This document shows, in pieces, positions 15,794 through 24,586 of a stretch of 32,497 nucleotides of DNA. The DNA is from Polyangium aurulentum (GTDB taxonomy: Bacteria > Myxococcota_A > Polyangia > Polyangiales > Polyangiaceae): assembly GCA_945875545.1 (NCBI GenBank), contig CAMCKZ010000033.1:1-32497 (forward strand), in the 5' to 3' direction. The notes beneath the pieces are model-generated. The model was not told where the DNA came from, made no database searches, and saw only the letters and a list, made by a program, of their open reading frames with translations. Made by a program: the position numbers and the translations under genes. The first letter of the stretch is position 1, and each line of letters begins with the position of its first letter.

Positions 15794-16117
15794 TCAGGAT
15801 GCCACCGCAGCGTCGACGTCTGCGGTGATGGTGAATACGCGATCAAGGCGCGTCATGGTCAAGACCCGGCGGATGCCGTCGCCTACGCCGCAAAGCACGA
15901 GTTTTCCGCCCGCACCCTGAAGCGACGTGTGAACCTTGACGATGGCCCCGAGGGCTGTGGAATCGACGATGTCGGTGCCCTTCATGTCGAGCACGACCTT
16001 GGTCGCCTTCGAGGTCGTGACCGCCTCAACGAGCAACTTTGTGTTCGCTGCATCGACGCGCGCGGGAAGTGTGACAACGGCAAAAGAATCGCGATGAGCG
16101 GTAACAAAATCAGACAT
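15794..16117 (-). CDS. STAS-domain anti-anti-sigma factor
   Basis: This is a single-domain STAS protein of 107 residues (SpoIIAA/RsbV/HsbA type). Its phosphorylation state, set by the kinase and phosphatase encoded downstream, would decide its binding partner. The phosphorylation site motif is intact: VVLDMKGTDIVDSTALGAIV, with Ser53 after Asp52. The closing GKLVLCGVGDGIRRVL and TRLDRVFTI blocks are also standard. The ATG at 16117 with an upstream GAGG is preferred; an in-frame extension of 79 residues to 16354 is non-homologous and would overlap the divergent MBL gene. First gene of the three-gene minus-strand module. The sigma factor or FlgM-like target is unknown. Confidence 0.93.
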   Translation of the reverse strand: MSDFVTAHRDSFAVVTLPARVDAANTKLLVEAVTTSKATKVVLDMKGTDIVDSTALGAIVKVHTSLQGAGGKLVLCGVGDGIRRVLTMTRLDRVFTITADVDAAVAS

Positions 16118-16318
16118 GGGGCCTCGTTTCCCGATGGTACGGTACTGAGAGGGGCGTTGGAACACTTCCCGCGTGCGGAGACAAAAGTCGCGCAACCCCT
16201 GGGTTTTTAGCCACAAATGGCTCGCTGGCCCCCAATATCGACGACCGAGGCTTGCGGAAATAGACCCCTGTGAGCCGGCTCTCGTGACCTTCCACAAATT
16301 TCCTTGACACCCGGAAAC

Positions 16319-17422
16319 ATGCCCCACATTCACGACCTCGCGACGACCCTCCACGACTTCGACGACGCGTGGCTGGAGCCTCGCGCGGCCCTTCAGGTGC
16401 GGGGCATTCGCCGCGCCGCCGAACGTCTTCGCGAACGTTTCGCGGGTGGCGCACGATGCATCGCGGTGCGAACCTTAGAGCTCGCGACGCTCCCCTACCC
16501 CTCGCGGTTTGCCTTCCAGGGGGCCGCTCTGTCGCCTGCGCCATTTGTCGTAATGACCCACCGGGCCCTCCTCGTGCAGTTCCTGCGCCGCGGTCAACTA
16601 AAGACCCTGCTGTTCAACCCCACCGATGTGGTGGCCGCTCGTGAAACCCCGTATTTTGCTCGTCTTCGCGCCTCAATGCCCGAAATGGCGGAGCGCTTGG
16701 TGGCCCGCATCGAGGCCCCAATCGTGGAACAATTGGCCAAGCTATCTATACGGCCCGAAGACATCGACTATATCGCGTACGACCACTTCCATACGCAAGA
16801 TCTTCGCCCCATTTTGGGCACCACCGACGGCCATTACGCGGCGCGGTTTCCGAACGCTAGGCTCCTGGCCCCCGCAGCCGAATGGGAGGCCTTCGAAGAC
16901 CCTCACCCCATGCAGCGGGCGTGGTTAATCGCGCAAGGGCGCACGAACATTTCGTCCGATCGCGTGGTGCTCACGCGCACCGATTTGCAGCTCGGCGACG
17001 GCGTGTTGCTCCTGCGCACCCCCGGTCACACCATCGGCAATCAAACGCTCTTCGTCGCCACCGACACGGGCGTGTGGGGCACGAGTGAAAACGGAACTTG
17101 CGTGGATAATTACTCGCCGCACGAGAGCCAGATTCCCGGCGTGTCGGCCACCGCGCGCACCCTCGACCTCGACGTTCTCATGAATTCAAATACGCCCGAA
17201 CTGGGCGCGAGGCACTACGCCTCGATGCTGCTCGAAAAGACCCTCGTGTGCCGCGTGGCGCGGGCGCCGGGCTTCGTGCAAATGCTTTCGTCGAGCGAGG
17301 TGACCCCGCATCGCATTGCGCCGGGTCTGTCGCCCACGCTGCTCCACGGAGCTATCACCAGCGGCAGCCTCGTGATTCCGCGGCGCGAAAGGCCTCTCTC
17401 GCACGAGTCGCCGGCGACGTAA
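16319..17422 (+). CDS. Metallo-beta-lactamase-fold protein with atypical metal motif
   Basis: This 367-residue protein shows MBL-fold features: DYIAYDHFHTQDLRP (150-164) at the place of the HxHxDH motif, LRTPGHTIGNQTLFV (232-246) with the third His (His237), and VATDTGVWG with a following Asp. The first motif reads H-F-H-T-Q-D: His156 and His158 are kept, but the expected Asp-His pair is Gln-Asp. Metal content and reaction are therefore uncertain; a hydrolase acting on an ester or lactone is one possibility. The N-terminal 100 residues are not recognisable. The ATG at 16319 is preferred over a TTG 15 bases upstream. It is divergent from the STAS module and converges with the hybrid kinase gene (20-base gap). 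Confidence 0.7.
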   Translation: MPHIHDLATTLHDFDDAWLEPRAALQVRGIRRAAERLRERFAGGARCIAVRTLELATLPYPSRFAFQGAALSPAPFVVMTHRALLVQFLRRGQLKTLLFNPTDVVAARETPYFARLRASMPEMAERLVARIEAPIVEQLAKLSIRPEDIDYIAYDHFHTQDLRPILGTTDGHYAARFPNARLLAPAAEWEAFEDPHPMQRAWLIAQGRTNISSDRVVLTRTDLQLGDGVLLLRTPGHTIGNQTLFVATDTGVWGTSENGTCVDNYSPHESQIPGVSATARTLDLDVLMNSNTPELGARHYASMLLEKTLVCRVARAPGFVQMLSSSEVTPHRIAPGLSPTLLHGAITSGSLVIPRRERPLSHESPAT

Positions 17423-17442
17423 AAATGTGCCGAGAAACGCGG

Positions 17443-20067
17443 CTATTTCCTGTCGATCGCGATGAAGAGACCGCCGTCCGGGTGGGCTTGCCCGTGCTCT
17501 TGGTGGAGCCGCGCCAAACGCCGATACGGATCGAGACCTTGCAAGAACCGCGGGTCGAATGCGGCGCTTGACCGCGCGATGTGCGTGATGTCGCGCCAGC
17601 GGTCGGCGACCTCTTGCGTCACGGGAAAACACGAGCTGAGCGTGCCCACGGTTTCGATGGCTTCGCGGCCCACCACGCGCACGCGCGCGAGCTCCACGTA
17701 ATTTTTTCGGCCGACCTCCGCCAACGTTCGCGAGCAGCAAAGCACCGGAACGCCGAACATTTTCGTCAGCGACTCGAGGCGCGACGCAAGGTTTACCGCG
17801 TCGCCCAGAACGGTGGCATCGAAGCGCTTGGTCTCGCCCACGGTGCCCAAAAGAACAGGCCCGGTGGCAATCCCGATGCCCACATCGAGGTCGCGAAAAG
17901 TCTCCTCTTCGCGGAGGGCCGCAACCCCATCGAGCATGGCTTGCGCCGAGGAACATGCGTCGGTCGGGGTCTTGTCGAAGAGGCCGATGATGCCGTCGCC
18001 CACGTACTTGTCGACGAAGCCTCCGTGGTCGCGCACGCAGGGCCCGAGCTTGGCAAAAACCCGATTGACGAAGGTCATGGTGGCCCGCGCCCCAAGCCGT
18101 TCCGAGAGTTTCGTGAAGCCCCGTATGTCGGCAAAAAGCACGCTCAATCGCTTGGTGGCGCTGTCGCCGAGCTCGACGTCGAGAAGGTTGCCGCGCCCGA
18201 GGTGCCCAAGAATGGCGTCGGGAACGAACCGCGCCATGGAGCGAGCGGTGCGCCGCACGAGCAAATGCGTGCGAACGCGCGCGAGTATTTCACGTCTAGA
18301 AAAGGGCTTTGCTACGTAATCCGAGGCACCGGCGTCGAAACCTTCAACGACGTCCTCGACGCGATTCTTGGCGGTGAGCAAAATGATCGGCAACTCGGTC
18401 AGCCCGTACTGCTGCCGCATTCTCTTGCAGGCCTCGATGCCTCCCATGCGCGGCATCATGACGTCGAGGACCACGAGGTCGTAGGGGCCGCGCCGCGCAA
18501 GCTTTTCGAGGGCGTCGATTCCGTCTTCCGCTTGGTCCACTTCGACATCGAGAGAGCGCAGATTTGTGAGCAAAACCGCTCGATTTGTGGCCTCGTCGTC
18601 GACGATCAAAACCCGCGGGCGCGTGCCCTTGACCGCCAGCGACTCGCTAACCGCGATGAGCCCGCGGCTGCTCTTGTGACCCACGGATTTCGCGCCGTTG
18701 GCCGAGGGCGCGGACCATTGATCCGCGACCAGGATGTTGTTCCCGAGCGACCAGAGCGCCGTGTTGCCCGCGGCGAGATCGAAGGTGACGGAGGTGCCCT
18801 TTCCCTCTTCCGATTCCATCGAGACGCCGCCGCCGTGGGCCTCCACGAGGCGCTTGACGACGGCGAGGCCGAGACCCGTGCCCCCGTAGGCCCGGGTGTC
18901 GCCGGCTTGCCCCTGCACAAACGGATCGAACACCCGCGCGACCATGGGCGCCGCAACCCCAATACCTGTATCTTGCACGCAAAATTGAACGCGATCGCCC
19001 TCCTGGCGCACGCGCAGAACGATCGTTCCGCGATGCGTAAATTTCACGGCATTCGCCAGGAGATTCACCAAGATTTGATGGAGCTTTTGGGGCTCTGCAA
19101 GCACCGTCGGAATGCTGGCATCGACCTGGATTGACAGCTCCACGGGCTTCTCGCCGAGGAGCGGCCGAACGATCGCGATGGCTTGCTCGATCTGCGAGAT
19201 GACGTCGACCTCGCTGATTTGGAGGACCGGCGCCTGCGCGCGATTTCTTGAGAACTCGAGGATGTTGTCGACGAGGTCTTTCAGTCGGCGGCCCGCGCTC
19301 ACGATGAGCTCCAAGCGCTCCTTGACCTTCGGCGAGACGCGCCCCTCCGCACCCGCTGCAAGCCCCTCTGCGAGCCCCATGATGCCCGTAATGGGCGTTC
19401 GCAGCTCGTGCGAGGTCGTCGCGAGAAACTCATCTTTCAGCGCATCAAGGTCGCGGAGCCTTCGTGTCGTGACCTCGAGCTCCCGGGTTCGCGCCTCGAG
19501 CTCTGCGCGTTGACCGCGAATGCGCTCCGTCAGGCGACGCGTAAAGTTCGCGCTCATCGAGACGTAAACGACGACGCACGCGACCACGATGCCCGTGCCC
19601 AAACTGCTGATTTGCGTCCCGGGCCCGTGCCCAGGAAGGAGCACTTTCCACGCGCCAAAGCCGAGGCCAAGGGGCACCAAATTTCGGAGCAAAAAAGGCA
19701 CGCCGCCGACGACGATGGGGTTGGTCACGATGACCACGAGACCGCAGGCCACGACGATGGGGCTCTCGGAGTAAAGCCCGAGCACAGCCCCCGTATAGGC
19801 GCTGTCTGCGTACATCGCGGCCCGACCCGCACGCCCGCTGTTCGCGAAACGCAGACTGCCCCAAAAAAACAGGTGCGGCGCCAGAAGACCGTAGGCCATG
19901 ACGGCGAGGTCGACGGCGCCGAGTGGCCGATTTTCCACGAAAACAACCGCCAAGGCAGCCGCCGTGCACGCTAGAAAGCGAGGCCCGTACGTGTGCCGCA
20001 CGAGCGGTTGGGCCCGCTGGTACGAGGCCTTGAGCCAGTGAACAATCACGGGCGGACCGTACTCCAC
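17443..20067 (-). CDS. Membrane hybrid histidine kinase-receiver-adenylate cyclase with MASE2-like sensor
   Basis: This 874-residue multidomain signalling protein combines phosphorelay and cAMP synthesis. Residues 28-172 contain five or six hydrophobic helices resembling MASE2 (APHLFFWGSLRF, then VVGGVPFLLRNL). A coiled coil (175-210) leads to HisKA with His220 in FLATTSHELRTP. The HATPase domain has Asn335/Asn339, DTGIG (366-370) and GGTGLGL (395-401). A receiver follows (485-605; phosphoacceptor Asp535 in LVVLDVMMP). The C-terminal class III cyclase domain (640-800) has metal Asp647 and Asp691, purine-selecting Lys687 and Thr752, and transition-state Asn759 and Arg763. This set suggests an active adenylate cyclase of the IIIb kind. 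The start is a GTG at 20067; a second GTG six codons on is possible. Confidence 0.9.
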   Translation of the reverse strand: MEYGPPVIVHWLKASYQRAQPLVRHTYGPRFLACTAAALAVVFVENRPLGAVDLAVMAYGLLAPHLFFWGSLRFANSGRAGRAAMYADSAYTGAVLGLYSESPIVVACGLVVIVTNPIVVGGVPFLLRNLVPLGLGFGAWKVLLPGHGPGTQISSLGTGIVVACVVVYVSMSANFTRRLTERIRGQRAELEARTRELEVTTRRLRDLDALKDEFLATTSHELRTPITGIMGLAEGLAAGAEGRVSPKVKERLELIVSAGRRLKDLVDNILEFSRNRAQAPVLQISEVDVISQIEQAIAIVRPLLGEKPVELSIQVDASIPTVLAEPQKLHQILVNLLANAVKFTHRGTIVLRVRQEGDRVQFCVQDTGIGVAAPMVARVFDPFVQGQAGDTRAYGGTGLGLAVVKRLVEAHGGGVSMESEEGKGTSVTFDLAAGNTALWSLGNNILVADQWSAPSANGAKSVGHKSSRGLIAVSESLAVKGTRPRVLIVDDEATNRAVLLTNLRSLDVEVDQAEDGIDALEKLARRGPYDLVVLDVMMPRMGGIEACKRMRQQYGLTELPIILLTAKNRVEDVVEGFDAGASDYVAKPFSRREILARVRTHLLVRRTARSMARFVPDAILGHLGRGNLLDVELGDSATKRLSVLFADIRGFTKLSERLGARATMTFVNRVFAKLGPCVRDHGGFVDKYVGDGIIGLFDKTPTDACSSAQAMLDGVAALREEETFRDLDVGIGIATGPVLLGTVGETKRFDATVLGDAVNLASRLESLTKMFGVPVLCCSRTLAEVGRKNYVELARVRVVGREAIETVGTLSSCFPVTQEVADRWRDITHIARSSAAFDPRFLQGLDPYRRLARLHQEHGQAHPDGGLFIAIDRK

Positions 20068-20130
20068 GTATTCGTTCGGTTAGCAGCACGGATTTCCGGC
20101 CCGCACTTTTTTCGGCACGTGCGCGCGCGC

Positions 20131-21111
20131 TTATCCAACTTCGTTGACGGCTTGGACGAGCAGCGGCCCTTCGTGGAGGTACCGCGTAGCCACACGTTTG
20201 CGCTCAATATCGCGGTACACACGCAAAATTTGCACCTCGCTTAGGCCCAGCACCGCGCCCACTTCGGCGGGCGGAATACCGTGGTTGAGCGCGTACAAGC
20301 AGGCGTCCATCGCGGCATACGGCAGCGCGAAATAAAATTCGTCTTGGCCCTGGGGGAGAGAAAATGTGTCGGTCGTGGGTGGCCGCTGGCACACACTTTC
20401 GGGCACGCCGAGGTGGGCTGCCAGCGCGTACACTTGCGTCTTGTAAAGGTGCGCAATGGGCTTGACGTCCGCCGCGCCGTCGCCCTGCTTGACGAAGAAG
20501 CCCTGGTCGTACTCGAGGCGATTGGGCGTACCGATGACCGCAAAATTCATGCGGTCTGCATGCGTGTATTCTACAAGCTTTCGCACGCGCTGTTTTAGGT
20601 TCGTCGCCGCGATGAGACCGAGGTACGCCTTCGCGCTCATACGCGCTTCGGTGCGTTCGCCGTCGGGGCTTTCGACGACCAATCGCGAGACGCTGATGCG
20701 GTCCGAGTCAAGCACCGATGGCAGCACCACTTTGCACCGCCACCCTTCGCCATACCCGGGAAAAACCTCGCGAATCGCCTCGGTTTGGCGGCGGTAACAC
20801 CCGAGGGCATCAAGGGCCGGGCCAATCGCTTCGACGACGAGAGGCACCGCGAGAACGCGGGCAACCAGCTCGGCGAGGGCGAGGGATTCGTCCGCGGAGT
20901 CGCGTTCGGGCATTGCGATGGCGCAAACTTTTTCACTGCCGAACGCCTTCACCGCGAGGGCCGCGCACACAGACGAATCGATGCCGCCGGAGAGTCCGAG
21001 AACGACGCCGCGTTTCTTGAGCCGGCCAAGCACTTGCTCACGCATGGCGTCGACCACGCGACCCGTCTCGGTCGCCGAATCGATGACGAGATCAGACAGT
21101 TGAAAACTCAT
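20131..21111 (-). CDS. nadE: NAD+ synthase (ammonia-dependent type)
   Basis: NadE converts nicotinic acid adenine dinucleotide to NAD+ with ATP and ammonia, the last step of NAD synthesis. The 326-residue protein has the N-type ATP pyrophosphatase P-loop LSGGIDSS (40-47). The family block IGTPNRLEYDQGFFVKQGDG and ADVKPIAHLYKTQVY follows near residues 203-240, matching NadE substrate-binding segments. There is no N-terminal glutaminase (nitrilase) domain, so free ammonia or a separate amidotransferase must supply nitrogen. An insert around residues 105-150 makes it longer than the usual 270-residue enzyme. A specialised paralogue acting on another adenylated substrate cannot be excluded. It is 63 bases upstream of the hybrid kinase on the same strand. 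Confidence 0.85.
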   Translation of the reverse strand: MSFQLSDLVIDSATETGRVVDAMREQVLGRLKKRGVVLGLSGGIDSSVCAALAVKAFGSEKVCAIAMPERDSADESLALAELVARVLAVPLVVEAIGPALDALGCYRRQTEAIREVFPGYGEGWRCKVVLPSVLDSDRISVSRLVVESPDGERTEARMSAKAYLGLIAATNLKQRVRKLVEYTHADRMNFAVIGTPNRLEYDQGFFVKQGDGAADVKPIAHLYKTQVYALAAHLGVPESVCQRPPTTDTFSLPQGQDEFYFALPYAAMDACLYALNHGIPPAEVGAVLGLSEVQILRVYRDIERKRVATRYLHEGPLLVQAVNEVG

Positions 21112-21228
21112 TGTGTGAGGGTAGCTGCACGGTTTCGCGTGAGGGCAAAAATGGGCGCAAAAGGTCGTGGCGCTGAGCTTGTGTGATACGAAACTTTTCT
21201 ATCCGTGGTCCTTCAGGAGCAATCATCC

Positions 21229-21948
21229 ATGCGTAAACACATCGTTCTCGGCGCCATCGCCGCCCTCTCTCTCACATCGTCTGCCGCCTTCGCCCAAGAG
21301 CGCGCGGCACAAACCGCCACCGATCACGCGGGCGTCGTCGGGCATTGGGCGATCACGTGGTTCGCACCGGTATCGTTCGCGATCGTGCCACCCACGATGG
21401 ACGGCAATAAGGTAACCGCTGCCGCGCCCGCTGAAGTGAGGCCCGTCGGCGTTCGTTACTGGCTGAATTCGGGCATGGGCGTCGACGTGGGCGTCGGCTT
21501 CCTCTTCCAAGGCGGTTCACAAGAAACCAAGCAGCAAGGCGCCCCCACGCAGAACACCGATGCGCCAAGCAGCAGGGCCTTCGTGCTGCACGCCGGCGTG
21601 CCTTTCGCCCTCAGCACCGGGCACCACTACAGTCTCCTCGTCATTCCCGAGGCGAATTTGGGCCTTGGGTCGACGACGATCAAAGTCGCGAACAGCAGCG
21701 ACGCCACCATGTCGTCGTTCCGCCTTGACCTCGGCGCCCGGGCCGGCGCAGAAATCCATTTCGGCTTTATGAACGTGCCCCAATTGTCGCTGCAAGCCAC
21801 CGTCGGCGCGGCCTTCGCGATCAACACGACGAGCACCAGCTTCGGCGGCATCGATACTTCCACCAGCAGAACATCCTTGGCCACCTCCGTGCAGAACGAT
21901 CCATGGGCCCTCTTCACGGGCAACGTCGCGGCGCTCTATTATTTCTGA
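21229..21948 (+). CDS. Small outer-membrane beta-barrel-like protein, function unknown
   Basis: The product is 239 residues from the ATG at 21229, which has AGGAG about 14 bases upstream; a GTG at 21205 would place a hydrophilic leader before the signal peptide. The Sec signal peptide (MRKHIVLGAIAALSLTSSAA-FA) cleaves before QE. The mature part has alternating polar/hydrophobic strands rich in Gly and aromatic residues (VGVRYWLNSGMGVDVGVGFLF, FRLDLGARAGAEIHFGFM) and ends in Phe (VAALYYF), the outer-membrane insertion signal. It looks like an eight-stranded barrel of the OmpA/OmpW size class, but I recognise no specific family. It is divergent from nadE (117-base gap) and ends 8 bases from the converging lipoprotein gene. 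Confidence 0.75.
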   Translation: MRKHIVLGAIAALSLTSSAAFAQERAAQTATDHAGVVGHWAITWFAPVSFAIVPPTMDGNKVTAAAPAEVRPVGVRYWLNSGMGVDVGVGFLFQGGSQETKQQGAPTQNTDAPSSRAFVLHAGVPFALSTGHHYSLLVIPEANLGLGSTTIKVANSSDATMSSFRLDLGARAGAEIHFGFMNVPQLSLQATVGAAFAINTTSTSFGGIDTSTSRTSLATSVQNDPWALFTGNVAALYYF

Positions 21949-21956
21949 TGCTTCTC

Positions 21957-24569
21957 CTATTTCTGAACCGCGTCTCCGTCTTGACGTAGCGCGCGCAGCG
22001 GGAGACTCCTTAACCAGGGGTTTCCCGCTTCGTCGTTTTGGAGCCACAAAAGGCGCTGGTGGTCGATGGCGAGAGGCCGGTCTTGCGTCGCGGGCCTGAG
22101 CCCCCGCGTCACGGAAACGACGGGCCCCAAACGGACCCCCTCCTTCGAGGCGTGGACCTGCGCAGTTTCGAGGGAAAATGCAGCGGGTCGGCACCGTTCC
22201 ACCGCCAAAGTCGTGGGCGATAAAGCCACGTCGCACAGCACCCCCTCGCCGTCGCTCGCGAGGTTCACCGGATCGCCCACGGTCTCACCGCGATCGTTCA
22301 CGAGGGCCATCGTGAGGTACGCCGCGCCGACCCCAGCGTCGTCCGCCACGCGCGCCGCGCCATCGTCTTCGCGTTCGATGTAGACTACAAGTATCCCATT
22401 TTCGTGGTTCGCGATTCCGAGCGCGCCCGCGAGACCATCGCCCCGCGATACGCCGGTGGACTTCAGCTCCACGCGCGCATCGTGGGCCCCGACCCGCGCC
22501 ACGGTGGGCACGGCTTTCGTTGCCGCTGACGACGAACCTTTGGCGTCGATCCACGCGAGCCACACGCCGGAGCCCCGCACCGTGGCGGCCAAATCGCTCG
22601 CCTGAGAACCCGCGGCACTCACGCGTTCAAAGCGCGAAGTGCGCTCGAAGCCTGGATCGTAAGTTGCTGCAATTACTGCAGATTCTTGGCCTATCTGTTC
22701 AATCCACGCGGCCACATAACCCTCGCCCGTGGGGGCCAGTACAAGCTCGGTGACGTCTCCGGCGGCCTTCGTGAGCTGCCGATGCCGGCGGCGTGGAAGC
22801 GGCCATGCATCGGCGCGCCCCGCACACCCCGTCGCGGTGGGCCCCTTGCACGACTCCGCGCTGAGCAAGATTCCGTGCCCTTGTTGCACGCCCTTTTCAC
22901 GCGCCAGCCAGGTCGCCGCGATGACGCGCGGGTCTCCCTTCGCGGTGGTCACGTGAATCGATCCCATCGGCTGCGCGCGGTCCGTCAAGCGGTCGTCTTT
23001 CGTGACCTCACCGCGCCCTCCGTCGCCGCCGGCGCGCAGGGCCACGAGGCGCAGACTCTGAGCGTTTACGTCGTCGCCCTGAGAGACCTCGGACAGCTGC
23101 TCCAGACGAAGAACATACGTTGTATGCTCAAGCGAAGCTGCGGCAATTCGCGGGGTGGGCGCGCGAAAATGGGTCTGCACCTCTCGGGCCGACGGCGCGG
23201 GCAAGACCGCCTCTTCGGCCGCGCCAAACACCATGGGACCGTCCGTCAAGAACGCCGCCGAACCCTTCGCCTCGAAGCGCGTGAGCCGCAGTTCACCCCC
23301 GCGCCATCGCAAGTTCCACGCCTGCGAAAGCCCCGTCGCGGAGCGTTGACGCTGGGCCCCTCCCGACGACGAAACGCGCAGCACCATGGGCTTCGACGTC
23401 TCTCGCCCGTCGGCCACCATCACGTCGCCCTGGTCTCCGATGGTAAGAGATGCCGGCGTGGCCTCGCCCGCCCCCGCGGACTCCGGAAGCGCGTGTTCGA
23501 CCATCGCCCCGCCCTCGCACGTCAGCGCCACAAGATCGACGGCACCTTCCGCGGACGGAAACGCTTTCGCCAGAAGAAATCCAGCGTATTCTGCGCTCGA
23601 TGCCCCGGCGACCACGCGCCCTTCGAGCCTTTCTACGCGCACAAATCCGGCCCCTTGCTTGCGGAATACAAGCACCTCGGCGGAGGGTGCCGACAGCGTG
23701 ACGGCCACAAGCTCCGCGGCGCCCCTTCCGCTCACGTCGATGCGACTGACCGACCGAACGGCCACACCTTCAACGCGCGCGGAGGCAAGGACCTGAGGCG
23801 CGCCCTTGCCGTCCACATCGACGGCTTCAAGCACCGGATAGCCGCCGTCTTCCCTTATCACTACGAGAGATGCGCTTGGTGTTACTGCCCACGCCACAGC
23901 CTTCTTGGCGAGGGTCACCGGCGGCGTGCTTGGCGCTCCGTCGTCGCCGAGAAGCCGCGCCCGCATGACGGCTCCCCCCGCGTCTTGCTCCGCAACAAAG
24001 GCCACTCGCTGCCCCTCAGCGACCTTTGCGGCCACCCAGTAGGGTGGTGCAGACCGGCCCTGGGGCAAGATGCGCGGAAGGCCCATCGCCGTGCCATCAG
24101 GGCCAAGAGCCACGGCCACGACGACGGCCCGTTTCGTCCCCTCGATCCAGAGGGCGAGACCCGCGGCCGGGGAGAGCGCGAGGGCCAAACCGCGAGGAGG
24201 CTGGAGGGTGTCTCCGATGCCGCGAACCACGGTTGCACCGGCCGTTTCGACCCCGAGCTCGACGCGAAATTCTCCGTTGGCTGCACCGGGCTTGGGCTGG
24301 GCCAAAAGCATCGCGGTGCGCGCGCCATCGTCGACGACCACGGGACCAACGGCGCCATCGAGCACCGGGCCCATTCGCAGCACCGGCCCGAGGCTCGGGT
24401 CATCGGCCAGGGCAACGGGTGCAGCCTCGGACGCGTGGATATTTGCAGGCGAATCAATGAGCTTCGGCGGCGCGCATGCGCTCAGACCGACCAGCAAAAG
24501 GGAGACTCCGAGGGCTAACCGACCACGCGCCCCGAGGGCGAACGTGCCCAATATCGCTGTATTGTACAT
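21957..24569 (-). CDS. Large secreted lipoprotein, repetitive beta-rich, function unknown
   Basis: This 870-residue protein has a lipoprotein signal peptide (hydrophobic core about 18-29, lipobox LSAC, Cys32). The mature part is almost entirely short strands with recurring patterns such as VAVALGPDG, LVVIREDGGYPVL and VAAWIEQIGQESAVIAATYD. These resemble repeated blades of a beta-propeller, of a kind common among exported myxobacterial proteins, but no catalytic motif is visible. One Cys pair (CKGPTATGC) may form a disulfide. The start (ATG 24569) lies 17 bases after the FHA gene, so it is probably the last gene of gshB-FHA-lipoprotein. It converges with the barrel gene. I do not recognise the family. 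Confidence 0.75.
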   Translation of the reverse strand: MYNTAILGTFALGARGRLALGVSLLLVGLSACAPPKLIDSPANIHASEAAPVALADDPSLGPVLRMGPVLDGAVGPVVVDDGARTAMLLAQPKPGAANGEFRVELGVETAGATVVRGIGDTLQPPRGLALALSPAAGLALWIEGTKRAVVVAVALGPDGTAMGLPRILPQGRSAPPYWVAAKVAEGQRVAFVAEQDAGGAVMRARLLGDDGAPSTPPVTLAKKAVAWAVTPSASLVVIREDGGYPVLEAVDVDGKGAPQVLASARVEGVAVRSVSRIDVSGRGAAELVAVTLSAPSAEVLVFRKQGAGFVRVERLEGRVVAGASSAEYAGFLLAKAFPSAEGAVDLVALTCEGGAMVEHALPESAGAGEATPASLTIGDQGDVMVADGRETSKPMVLRVSSSGGAQRQRSATGLSQAWNLRWRGGELRLTRFEAKGSAAFLTDGPMVFGAAEEAVLPAPSAREVQTHFRAPTPRIAAASLEHTTYVLRLEQLSEVSQGDDVNAQSLRLVALRAGGDGGRGEVTKDDRLTDRAQPMGSIHVTTAKGDPRVIAATWLAREKGVQQGHGILLSAESCKGPTATGCAGRADAWPLPRRRHRQLTKAAGDVTELVLAPTGEGYVAAWIEQIGQESAVIAATYDPGFERTSRFERVSAAGSQASDLAATVRGSGVWLAWIDAKGSSSAATKAVPTVARVGAHDARVELKSTGVSRGDGLAGALGIANHENGILVVYIEREDDGAARVADDAGVGAAYLTMALVNDRGETVGDPVNLASDGEGVLCDVALSPTTLAVERCRPAAFSLETAQVHASKEGVRLGPVVSVTRGLRPATQDRPLAIDHQRLLWLQNDEAGNPWLRSLPLRALRQDGDAVQK

Positions 24570-24586
24570 ATTTATGGAAAACGGTT

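Noticed and set aside
16304-16309. TTGACA as a sigma-70 -35 element for the MBL gene
   Set aside because: It is only ten bases from the ATG at 16319, leaving no room for a -10 element and leader.
21155-21175. TGGCGCTGAGCTTGTG upstream of the barrel gene as a sigma-54 promoter
   Set aside because: The nearly invariant GC of the -12 element is GT, and no functional link to sigma-54 is evident.
22686-24518. 610-codon plus-strand open frame opposite the large lipoprotein
   Set aside because: Arg/His/Gly-rich shadow composition, no domain or ribosome binding site; the minus-strand frame has a proper lipoprotein signal peptide and operon context.
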